Assembly (NCBI RefSeq): GCF_018785315.1
Contig: NZ_WQPN01000020.1
Coordinates: forward strand, 1 to 46,151
Source: Clostridium sp. MCC353
GTDB taxonomy: Bacteria > Bacillota > Clostridia > Lachnospirales > Lachnospiraceae
Reading direction: 5' to 3'
Length of the DNA stretch: 46,151 nucleotides
Position numbers and translations under genes: made by a program. This document shows positions 39,568-46,151 of this stretch, piece by piece (positions within the stretch are counted from its first letter, which is position 1; every line of letters begins with the position of its first letter). The notes under the pieces are model-generated. The model worked only from the letters and a program-made list of their open reading frames with translations, did not search any database and had not been told where the DNA came from.

Positions 39568-40106
39568 AATGTTATTTCCTTCAGGACTTCGCCTTCAAAT
39601 GTCAGAATTTTAAACACATTCTCCTCCAGCACCGCATAGCTGTTGGGATTTCCTTCCTTGGGAAGAGAAGTGGAGCCAGGATTCAGGATATAAATCTCTC
39701 CCTTTTTCTCAGCAACCGGAAGATGGGTATGTCCGTGAATCAAAATGTCCCCGGCCTGAAGCGGCGGAAGGTTGTCCTCGTGGAACACATGTCCATGGGT
39801 GGCATAAAATGTCTTCCCGTTCAATGCCAACAGCGCATAATCCGCCATCATCGGAAATTCCAGCACCATCTGATCCACCTCAGAATCACAGTTGCCCCGG
39901 ATCGCATAAATCTCATCCTTTAATTCATTGAGCATGGCAAAAACTTCCTTGGGATTATAATCCTTGGGAAGTTCATTGCGGGGGCCATGATAGAGAATAT
40001 CTCCCAGCAGAATCAGCCGCTGTGCCCCGGAGTTTTTATATACATCCAAAACTTTCTTACAGTAATAAGCGGATCCATGGATATCTGACGCAAATAAATA
40101 TTTCAT
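39564..40106 (-). CDS. yfcE: YfcE-family phosphodiesterase
   Basis: A 180-residue calcineurin-like phosphodiesterase with motifs SDIHGSAYY (residue 7), LLGDILYHGPRNELP (about 34), IRGNCDSEVD (about 71), YATHGHVFHE (about 100) and IHGHTHLP (about 125). The GPRNELPKDYNP segment is diagnostic of YfcE proper. Family enzymes hydrolyse artificial phosphodiesters with Mn2+; the natural substrate is unknown. It is the first gene of the five-gene operon, preceded by GGAGAG and a perfect 11-bp hairpin. Confidence 0.92.
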   Translation of the reverse strand: MKYLFASDIHGSAYYCKKVLDVYKNSGAQRLILLGDILYHGPRNELPKDYNPKEVFAMLNELKDEIYAIRGNCDSEVDQMVLEFPMMADYALLALNGKTFYATHGHVFHEDNLPPLQAGDILIHGHTHLPVAEKKGEIYILNPGSTSLPKEGNPNSYAVLEENVFKILTFEGEVLKEITL

Positions 40107-40127
40107 AAGTTCTCTCCATTCTATTGC

Positions 40128-40153
40128 CAGATGCGGATTTACATCCGCATCTG
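40128..40153 (-). promoter_or_regulatory. Perfect hairpin before yfcE
   Basis: CAGATGCGGAT and its complement with loop TTAC (plus strand), 22 bases before the yfcE start. There is no T run on either side, so it is more likely an operator or mRNA-stabilising stem than a terminator. Confidence 0.4.
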
Positions 40154-40206
40154 CGTCATTTATAACAGTATTTTAAAGCTTTTGCCTATCATCTGTCAAT
40201 GAAGTT

Positions 40207-40518
40207 CTACATCCGTTCCAGATATTTTCCTCTATAATAGGTAATTCCATTGGCCACATTAACGGGCTGATAGCCCATTGTGCTCAAATAACGGCTGGCC
40301 CGGAGGCTTTGTCCGCCCCTTGAACAGTATAAAACCAGCATCTTATCCCTGGGTAAACGATCCAGATTGTAATCTATTTCATTAAAGGGAATATTGACCG
40401 CCCCTTTAATATGGCCCATTTGATAGGAAGCGCGGTTTCTTAAATCGACCACCGTCATATCTCTTCCCTGGTCAAGATAATATTCCAGCTCATCCAATGT
40501 AATTGTAGGAAATGACAT
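40207..40518 (-). CDS. Single-domain rhodanese-like sulfurtransferase
   Basis: A 103-residue cytoplasmic rhodanese domain. The active-site loop is CSRGGQS (Cys about residue 72, in MLVLYCSRGGQSLRASRYL), and DLRNRASYQMGHIKGAVNIPFNEID is the classical CH2A-like segment. It transfers sulfur from thiosulfate or persulfide carriers. GGAGG lies 6 bases before ATG. It is preceded by the third leader element, which carries an expanded 16-bp repeat, so its translation may vary between strains. Confidence 0.9.
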   Translation of the reverse strand: MSFPTITLDELEYYLDQGRDMTVVDLRNRASYQMGHIKGAVNIPFNEIDYNLDRLPRDKMLVLYCSRGGQSLRASRYLSTMGYQPVNVANGITYYRGKYLERM

Positions 40519-40811
40519 ATTAATCCTCCATTCCGGAGCATTCTTTACGCAAATATTGCATTACGCATATATTGCATTACGCATATATTGCATTACGCAT
40601 GTATTGCATTACGAAAATGCTGCACTGCGAAAATGCTGCACTGCAAAAATGCTGCACTGTGAAAATGCTGCACTGTGAAAATGCTGCGTTACGCATATTT
40701 TATGCTGCACAGGCACGCGCTTTAAAATCTCAGATTCCAAGCTGCGGTTCAAGTTTGTGGCTCCGACACAAATTTGGATGTGTAAAATAAGCCCCTGGGA
40801 CTAATTTTCAC
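40519..40811 (-). promoter_or_regulatory. Structured leader element, copy C, with repeat insertion
   Basis: Same plan as copies A and B. Hairpin 1 is CAAATTTGTG/CACAAACTTG with loop TCGGAGC, hairpin 2 is GCTT...AAGC around GAATC/GATTT, then GCGCGTGCC, and CTCCGGAATGGAG before ATTAATATG. The loop can pair with GCTCCGG over 7 bases with one G-U. Between GCGCGTGCC and GCTCC, where copies A and B have about 15 bases, this copy holds about 170 bases, mostly nine 16-bp tandem repeats. Confidence 0.65.
40547..40690. repeat. Nine 16-bp tandem repeats inside leader copy C
   Basis: Exactly 144 bases: four units like ACGCATATATTGCATT, then five like GCGAAAATGCTGCACT; the junction unit begins with ACG of the first type. 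A degenerate tenth unit follows. There are no spacers and the units are non-coding. Confidence 0.9.
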
Positions 40812-40845
40812 ACGATCACCTGTCCTTTCTAATAATATTATATGT

Positions 40846-40875
40846 AAAAAGCCGCCACTTGTTAAAGTGACGGCT
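40846..40875 (-). terminator. Terminator of the N/S/Q-repeat gene
   Basis: AGCCGCCACTT/AAGTGACGGCT stem with loop GTTA, followed by five T on the minus strand, 27 bases after the stop codon. Confidence 0.85.
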
Positions 40876-40902
40876 CCAGCGCTACAGCCTTAAAGGAAAT
40901 AA

Positions 40903-41145
40903 TTAGCAGTTGGAATTGTTCTGGCTATTGTTTCTGCTGCTGTTCTGGCTGTTATTCTGGCTGTTGTTTCTGCTGCTGTTCTGGCTGTTGTTTCTGCTGC
41001 TGTTCTGGCTGTTGTTCTGGCTGTTGTTCTGGCTGTTGTTTCTGCTGCTGTTCTGGCTGTTGTTCTGATTGTTGTTCTGGCTGCTGTTGCTGCTGTAGTT
41101 TCTTGAGTTAGAATTGTCCATGTCGCTATAATTTTTGTTTGCCAT
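40903..41145 (-). CDS. Low-complexity Asn/Ser/Gln-repeat protein (80 aa)
   Basis: An 80-residue protein: MANKNYSDMDNSNSRNYSSN, then tetrapeptide units NNSQ and NSSR in alternating order to the end, closing with NSNC. It has no signal peptide, no hydrophobic stretch and only one Cys, at the C-terminus. The 12-bp DNA units are prone to slippage. Real-gene evidence: GGAGG about 8 bases before ATG, its own terminator and codon use consistent over the repeat. Function unknown; spore-coat or adhesive, prion-like roles are possible guesses only. Confidence 0.65.
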   Translation of the reverse strand: MANKNYSDMDNSNSRNYSSNSSQNNNQNNSQNSSRNNSQNNSQNNSQNSSRNNSQNSSRNNSQNNSQNSSRNNSQNNSNC

Positions 41146-41327
41146 CGTTACATACCTCCTGGTTTCATATCGATTTATTTTGTTACAGGAGTAGTATGCC
41201 TAAAATTTTAAAAAATATTCTTTTTATTTGCTTTTTCAAAAGCGCTATATTATAATTATATTGGAAGAAATCTGGTTTCCCTTAAAACCATTTCTTCAAC
41301 CTTATTAATTATTTATACTCCCCTCAA

Positions 41328-41362
41328 GAAAACGTCCGGTAGCTCCCCTACCAGGCGTTTTC
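41328..41362 (-). terminator. Terminator of the heparinase-like gene
   Basis: GAAAACG-CC-GGTAG outer and inner pairing around a short loop; the minus strand leaves the stem through CGTTTTCTT. It lies 34 bases beyond the stop codon. Confidence 0.65.
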
Positions 41363-41396
41363 TTCCTTTTATATCCAGCTATGTAAATCCGGCATT

Positions 41397-43685
41397 CTAA
41401 TACCGTTTATTCCCATCCACTTTCAGCGAAAATGTATTCCCGTCGTGGCCGAAATAGAAATACACATCATGCCCCTGGTCGTCTTTAATGGCATTTACAA
41501 TCTGCTTCTCCTGCTTCTTCCACGGAACCAGCAGGGTCACGATCATATGGTTCTTCGCTTTCCCGGTTCTCATATCCAGATGCCAGTGGGTTTCCAGCCC
41601 TTCCGTTTCCTTAGGATCTACGCCGTCAAATCCCTCTCCCTGGGAAATATCTTCAATTCCGCCGGAACAGTAGACGAATTTTCCGCTGAGCTCCGCTTTT
41701 TCACCACAAATGGAAAATTTTTCATTGTGTATCCCAAATTCCCTCAGGCTGTGGATTCTCCAGTCCAGATAAGAAGGATTTTCCGTAACCACAGAATCCA
41801 CCAGGATGAAATAAGCCCCGTCCACAAAGTAAATTTCCCTCGTATACTGGGTCAAATCCGGCACATGTTCCAGATATGCCTGAGTGGCCTCTTCCTTTAT
41901 ATAGATGCAGTCCGGCCTCTCCTCAACCGCCAAAACCCGGCCGGAAGCCTTTAGCTGAAGGGCTTTGTCCATTCCCGCATACTGTCCCATGCCGTTGATT
42001 AAGATATTGTTGTGGGAACGCGTCTGTTTCCTCCAGTCTCTGTGCATTGAAGTATTAAATCCGATATAATGGCCGCTCCGTATGATCAGCGGCTCCCCAT
42101 AGGCATGAAGCAGGAAGGAATTCTGGTCTCCATGGCTGTGGCTGACACATCCGTAAGGACTGCTTTTAGTCAAAAAGAAAATGTGATTGTCAAAATCCTT
42201 TAAATTTTGATTGACCGCGACCCAGCCGATATCCCGGAACCATTTGACCACCGGGGCTTCTTTTTGCTGAATCAGATCCGTATCCCGGTAATCATGGCGG
42301 TAAACCATATCGTCGAAATCAAAATCCCACCAGCCGCTGTTGAAAAAGTCCGGGTCAATCTCAGGCTCCCTGGCAAATACCTGTTCATAATACCACTGAT
42401 AGTCGGCATTTCCCGTGGTTCCGGCAAACTGTCTGATATTGAACGCCGTTTTGTGCCCCGGATATTTCCCCAGATTGGACTGGTCGCTGAAACAGGCCCT
42501 TCTGGTGTCCACCGGGTTGCAGTACAGCGGGAAATCCCCGGTCTTCCTGAAAAACGGCCTCTGGTACAGGTCAATTCCCAGAAAACTTTTTATGGTGTTT
42601 AACGCTTCGATGACAAAGGCCATTCCCGTGGTCCAGTAAAGGGGCCCTTCCGCCCAGCCTCCGTCCATGCCTCCCCAGGGAGTATAAATCACGCTGAAAT
42701 ACTCAATGGTATAATCCAACCATTCTTTCGCCTCTTCGCACTCGCCCAGCATAGCGATACAGCAGGGCGTCAGCACCGAAGACAGGGAACGGACCGCATG
42801 GCTGTCATACAAGGAAAAATGGATCCTGGAATCAGAAATAATATGTTTCGCCACCTCTTTCGTCCTGGCAAACAGGCTGTCGAATACCTTTTTCTTCTCC
42901 GCTCCGGTCAGTTCCTCATACAGCCAGTCATAGCCAAATGCCAGGGTATAAGCCACACGGAACGCGCACTCATCATTATAATTCCTGCTGGTGGTGCCCT
43001 CCGTATCCCAGCCAGCCAGTTCCAGAAGGCATTCCTTCGCCTGTTTTATCAGCTCCCCATCCTTCAGAATCCGACCCGCTGCAGCCAGTGACCTCACATG
43101 GCAGAGGTTCCTCTGGCAGATGGAATAATTCTCCCTCCAGAGAGAAACCACCCTCTTATTCCCCGGATAGGGCGCCGGTTCCTTCTCCAGCGGTTTTCCA
43201 ATAACCGGCGCCACCGATTTCTCATAAAAGGAACGGAATCCACAATAATCCCGGTTCTCCTTCACTTTATCCCCAAATTCCTCCAGACTGTCCGGCCCCA
43301 GCCAGATTCTCGGATGTCCCAGGTCCGCATGTTTATATCGGTCCGCCCGGCTTAATAAAGGCGTCTGCGGTATGTTGTCAGGAACCGTAAATTTTCTGGC
43401 CGCACTGTAGCCGTACTCTTCCTCCACATCCAGCGAATATCTCCAATAGTATGTCCCCGGTTCCAGCACATGATCCAGCGTATAGAAATTATACGGTATC
43501 TTCCCCACACTGACCGTGTTTTCCGGTTCAAATGTTTCCGTAACCGAAATCTGGATCTTATAAGGAAGATCTTCGTCGCTGGATGGCACCCACATAAAGC
43601 GGGGCGGATTCTCCGTCACCGCTCCGCCGTTTGGTTTGTATTTAATTGTCAGCAGAGATTCTTTTACTTCTGGTAATTTATTCAT
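41397..43685 (-). CDS. Heparinase II/III-like polysaccharide lyase
   Basis: A 762-residue protein without signal peptide. Residues ~1-110 form a beta-rich N-terminal (DUF4962-like) module; ~110-420 an alpha/alpha toroid (DECAFRVAYTLAFGYDWLYEEL; SRIHFSLYDSHAVRSLSSVLTPC; GGWAEGPLYWTTGM); from ~480 on a beta-sandwich heparinase II/III domain with SSPYGCVSHSHGDQNSFLLHAYGEPLIIRSGHYIGF, including the His/Tyr expected at the active site. It should cleave uronic-acid-containing oligosaccharides by elimination, probably in the cytoplasm after import. It is a single-gene unit between a terminator and the defence pair. Confidence 0.85.
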   Translation of the reverse strand: MNKLPEVKESLLTIKYKPNGGAVTENPPRFMWVPSSDEDLPYKIQISVTETFEPENTVSVGKIPYNFYTLDHVLEPGTYYWRYSLDVEEEYGYSAARKFTVPDNIPQTPLLSRADRYKHADLGHPRIWLGPDSLEEFGDKVKENRDYCGFRSFYEKSVAPVIGKPLEKEPAPYPGNKRVVSLWRENYSICQRNLCHVRSLAAAGRILKDGELIKQAKECLLELAGWDTEGTTSRNYNDECAFRVAYTLAFGYDWLYEELTGAEKKKVFDSLFARTKEVAKHIISDSRIHFSLYDSHAVRSLSSVLTPCCIAMLGECEEAKEWLDYTIEYFSVIYTPWGGMDGGWAEGPLYWTTGMAFVIEALNTIKSFLGIDLYQRPFFRKTGDFPLYCNPVDTRRACFSDQSNLGKYPGHKTAFNIRQFAGTTGNADYQWYYEQVFAREPEIDPDFFNSGWWDFDFDDMVYRHDYRDTDLIQQKEAPVVKWFRDIGWVAVNQNLKDFDNHIFFLTKSSPYGCVSHSHGDQNSFLLHAYGEPLIIRSGHYIGFNTSMHRDWRKQTRSHNNILINGMGQYAGMDKALQLKASGRVLAVEERPDCIYIKEEATQAYLEHVPDLTQYTREIYFVDGAYFILVDSVVTENPSYLDWRIHSLREFGIHNEKFSICGEKAELSGKFVYCSGGIEDISQGEGFDGVDPKETEGLETHWHLDMRTGKAKNHMIVTLLVPWKKQEKQIVNAIKDDQGHDVYFYFGHDGNTFSLKVDGNKRY

Positions 43686-43811
43686 CGTTTTCCCTCATTT
43701 TAATTGATGGTGATTTTTAGTTTTACTGCATTTACTACATTAATAATCTGTTCCTCAAATACTCCCTCTAGTTTTATTATTATTAAACGTAAATATTTAT
43801 GTATATCTTTA

Positions 43812-44531
43812 TTAAGCAGTGATAGCCTTCAGTGCATCTAGCATACTCTGAAGATACCAGATTAAAATCCCCTGATATGGTGTTTTGTTATCAATCTCAC
43901 TTCGAAAAACACTCAGACGGCTCTTGCAGTAATCAGTCAAATTACTTTCTTCAACGGAATCCATATCTAAAAGTAATTCTGACAGTGATGCTTCTCTCTC
44001 AGAAACAAGCGGCGATGATGCACAATTCAAATTAAGCGTATCAATAAGATCTATTTTTACATCAGGATCTGTGGAATCAATTTTTCCATCCATAGTATAA
44101 AAGATACTTGTAAGTGTATCAGGGTCACATGGATTAATTTTTCGAAACTCTGTATTTCCACGATGTGCATCACATGTCAAATCAACAAATGAATGCTTCT
44201 TTGCTTTTCCAGCTCTATTTCCATTACAAACAGCTAGAAGATTATTATAATCCAGACCTTGACCGACATCTCGTCCGTCTACAGGATTCCGCGCTAAATA
44301 ATGTTCTATCACAATAGGTGCAATATCTGCATCCACATCGTTACGGGGGATCCTACACATACAATAAGCGCACAATTGTCCCTGCTCATGAAGAAGGCTA
44401 TTACGTACCTTCTCCTTTTTAGTTCCCTTCAAGGTTTTATATGCATCATCCGGAGAAAGTCCTTTTTCAATTGCATTTTTACGCAATTTTGTTAACTCTG
44501 GAGGCTCTGTACTCTTTCTGATAGGAATCAT
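43812..44531 (-). CDS. HNH endonuclease, PtuB-like (Septu-type)
   Basis: A 239-residue HNH nuclease. The core reads LCAYCMCRIP (zinc Cys pair, about residue 53), VIEHYLARNP (catalytic His region, about 73), DYNNLLAVCNGNRAGKAKKHSFVDLTCDAHRGN (Asn, second Cys pair and His, about 93-126). N-terminal Lys/Arg-rich region and C-terminal helices surround it. The pattern fits the PtuB/retron-associated HNH group that cuts DNA or tRNA when its ATPase partner senses phage. Its ATG overlaps the ATPase stop (ATGA), so the two are translated together. GGAGG is 6 bases upstream. Confidence 0.85.
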   Translation of the reverse strand: MIPIRKSTEPPELTKLRKNAIEKGLSPDDAYKTLKGTKKEKVRNSLLHEQGQLCAYCMCRIPRNDVDADIAPIVIEHYLARNPVDGRDVGQGLDYNNLLAVCNGNRAGKAKKHSFVDLTCDAHRGNTEFRKINPCDPDTLTSIFYTMDGKIDSTDPDVKIDLIDTLNLNCASSPLVSEREASLSELLLDMDSVEESNLTDYCKSRLSVFRSEIDNKTPYQGILIWYLQSMLDALKAITA

Positions 44532-45838
44532 ACATTACCTCCACGAATCCTTTCGAGTTTTAACTTGACACGGTTTTTGCTTACTTCCTTGTCATGTCCT
44601 CCTCGTCTTTCTTCGATTACGTCTAATTTCTCTTCCGCTTCATTGAATTGCTTTGCAACAAGGAGTTTATCAAATTCCCGAAACAAATCAGCGGTCTCTG
44701 GATCGCGTTCTGAAACATCCATAATTTGAGTATAGATCGAATTTGCGTCATTACCAAAAATCTGCGAGTGAACCATCTTAATCTGGTAATTTTTTAAAAT
44801 GCGTAAATTTTCACTTTTGGCAGAGCTAATAACAGGTACAGCATGCGTAGTAACAATAAACTGTACTTTTGGGAAAATTGCAGTTAAATCTCCTAAAATT
44901 CTCTGCTGCCATTCTGGGTGCAAATGCAGATCCACCTCATCAATCAGCACAATACCATCCGTTTCTGCGCAAACACGTTCTAAAAGCTGGGGATTCAAAA
45001 CAGCCATTCTGTAAGCAATATCCGCTACTAAGCTAATAGTACTCTTATAACCATCACTTAGCTGATTCATCGGAATTCGCATCATGTTTCCATCGTTCTC
45101 TTTGTAAATTACATCTAGCTCCTGTGTTCCCATATTATACTGTATTTTCACATAATCGCAATTTTTAATTCTCTTATAGCAGCTTTCCATTGCCGCAAAA
45201 ACAGCTTCTAATTCAGGAATCGCTCCAAGTCCCAGCTCCTGGTTTTGATATTTTTGAACTGTCATCTTTTTAAACCAGTTCATCATCAGCTTGATATTAG
45301 CAGTTCCATCAACGCAGTCTATATAACCATTGGTTCTGCTGCTGGTTCCAAAAATATCATTTTGTTTTTCGCGATGATAGTCCCAAAGACGACTTGTTCC
45401 ATAATATGCAAGTACTGGTAAGATTAATGTCTTATCACCATTACGCAAACGTTCCATACATTTGTAGGAAAAATCAGTCATTTCCTTGGCTTTACCATAG
45501 GTAGTTGTACCTTTTGCAGTATTCAAACTTCGTTCCCAACGAATAATATCCTCGCCCTCAACAGCTTCAGCTATTATATTTACAGGATATTGAGACTGAA
45601 CATCACTGGTGCTTCCCATAGTAAATGCCTTCAAATGTGCTTGTAATTTGTCAATTGTTTTACTGGCTGCACCATCAATTGACATAAACATTGTGCTGAT
45701 TGCAATCGCTGCGCCTTCTAAAATAGTTGTTTTTCCTGTACCATTTGAACCGACTATGACAGTCATTTTTTTATCAAAATCTATATCAATATCTTCAAAG
45801 CACTTAAAATTGTGCAGAATTAGTTTTTTTAGATACAA
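44528..45838 (-). CDS. AAA/SMC-type ATPase, PtuA-like (Septu-type)
   Basis: A 436-residue ABC/SMC-like ATPase. Walker A VGSNGTGKTTILEG is at about residue 29; the signature region is MNQLSDGYKSTISL (about 265); Walker B with the following Glu reads GIVLIDEVDLHLHPEWQ (about 307), and the switch His is in FIVTTHAVPVIS. This matches PtuA-type and retron Ec78-type effector ATPases. The frame opens with GTG 45847, but that codon abuts GGAGG; TTG 45838 is 8 bases away and gives MYLKKLILHNFKCF, the normal start of the family. No reverse transcriptase is in view, so a plain Septu pair is favoured. Confidence 0.87.
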   Translation of the reverse strand: MYLKKLILHNFKCFEDIDIDFDKKMTVIVGSNGTGKTTILEGAAIAISTMFMSIDGAASKTIDKLQAHLKAFTMGSTSDVQSQYPVNIIAEAVEGEDIIRWERSLNTAKGTTTYGKAKEMTDFSYKCMERLRNGDKTLILPVLAYYGTSRLWDYHREKQNDIFGTSSRTNGYIDCVDGTANIKLMMNWFKKMTVQKYQNQELGLGAIPELEAVFAAMESCYKRIKNCDYVKIQYNMGTQELDVIYKENDGNMMRIPMNQLSDGYKSTISLVADIAYRMAVLNPQLLERVCAETDGIVLIDEVDLHLHPEWQQRILGDLTAIFPKVQFIVTTHAVPVISSAKSENLRILKNYQIKMVHSQIFGNDANSIYTQIMDVSERDPETADLFREFDKLLVAKQFNEAEEKLDVIEERRGGHDKEVSKNRVKLKLERIRGGNV

Positions 45839-45851
45839 ACAAATCACCTCC

Positions 45852-46058
45852 CTACTTTATTTTTGCCAAAGCTTCCTGGAATATTGCATAATTGTTTATC
45901 ATACCTTCGTTTCCTGTTTCATTGTCAGCCTCCAGCTGCTTTATCTTATTGTACCAAATAGTATGCTGAATGTCTTCCTTTCGGTTCATCATTTTAAAAA
46001 TATTCGACCTAATATGCAGTAGTTCAGACAACTCATCTTCTCCGTCAAATGCTTGTTT
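45852..46058 (-). pseudogene. Gene remnant or short ORF upstream of ptuA
   Basis: The minus-strand frame is open from a TAG at 46059-46061 to a stop 14 bases before the ptuA start. The first ATG (45992) would give 46 residues (MMNRKEDIQHTIWYNKIKQL...), but the open frame continues upstream with coding-like residues (FDGEDELSELLHIRSNIF). This looks like the C-terminal end of a truncated protein, perhaps cut by the adjacent insertion-sequence end. It could also be a genuine small first gene of the defence operon. The protein family is not recognised. Confidence 0.4.
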
Positions 46059-46076
46059 CTATAATCAGCAAAAAAA

Positions 46077-46151
46077 GGGGCTGTAAAATAACTCCATAAT
46101 GAAGAATCGCCAGTTCCGGTAAATGCCGGTTCTGGCGATTCTTCATTTTAT
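46077..46151. mobile_element. Probable insertion-sequence end (truncated by window)
   Basis: GGGGCTGTAAAATAACTC resembles terminal inverted repeats of IS1182/ISL3-type elements as I remember them. It is followed by a 22-bp stem (46098-46147, one 2-base internal mismatch) like the terminators found at IS ends. The transposase would lie to the right, outside the window. Confidence 0.45.

Noticed and set aside
40547-40690. CRISPR array
   Set aside because: The repeats are directly adjacent 16-bp units without spacers, and no cas genes are present.

Overview
The window looks like the chromosome of a Lachnospiraceae gut anaerobe, perhaps near Enterocloster, Hungatella or Lachnoclostridium. Evidence: oxygen-sensitive [FeFe] hydrogenases, two iron-dependent alcohol dehydrogenases, a Spo0A-type DNA-binding protein, strong GGAGG ribosome sites, consensus sigma-A promoters and moderate GC. 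No prophage or CRISPR array was seen. Genus assignment is inference.

Layout. 1-5.4 kb: the end of a long hairpin element, an iron alcohol dehydrogenase, a small unknown protein, an M23 peptidase convergent with an HtrA-type protease, and an orphan MazF-like toxin behind a structured leader. 5.3-11.1 kb: an IolR-like regulon (IolC kinase, GntP permease, IolJ-like aldolase, iron alcohol dehydrogenase, DeoR-family regulator) with tandem 11-bp operators at its promoters. 11.1-15.9 kb: a four-gene hydrogenase cluster ([2Fe-2S] protein, PAS-containing sensory hydrogenase, SpoIIE-like phosphatase, second hydrogenase). 16-19.2 kb: a divergent ABC importer with an attenuator-like leader and a glutaredoxin. 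19.2-22.3 kb: 19-bp tandem repeats, a flotillin, tRNA-Ala and about 1 kb of giant hairpins and a palindrome. 22.3-24.8 kb: a four-gene set led by a candidate yybP-ykoY (Mn2+) riboswitch. 24.9-27.6 kb: a DUF4397-like repeat protein, a Spo0A C-terminal-domain protein, an XRE regulator and a small gene under a perfect LexA box. 27.8-28.4 kb: five tRNAs. 28.4-34.6 kb: a fructoselysine (frl) operon in the Bacillus gene order, with promoter and palindromic operator. 34.7-41.1 kb: small genes, two tRNAs, a housekeeping operon (methyltransferase, RdgB, two phosphodiesterases, exported C1 peptidase), a rhodanese and an N/S/Q-repeat protein. 41.4-46.2 kb: a heparinase II/III-like lyase, then a Septu-like PtuA/PtuB defence pair ending at a gene remnant and a probable insertion-sequence end.

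The most novel signals are non-coding. (1) A leader family occurs three times, before a MazF-like toxin, a 52-residue protein and a rhodanese. Each copy has two hairpins and an anti-Shine-Dalgarno CTCC that can pair either with the ribosome site or with an upstream hairpin loop. One copy is expanded by nine 16-bp repeats. (2) A family of about 300-350 bp giant hairpins has a conserved two-hairpin head and very different but self-complementary arms. (3) Two near-perfect palindromes of 68 and 78 bp share only their core. (4) A Mn-type riboswitch controls genes not known for Mn handling. All structures were folded by eye, without covariation statistics or database searches.
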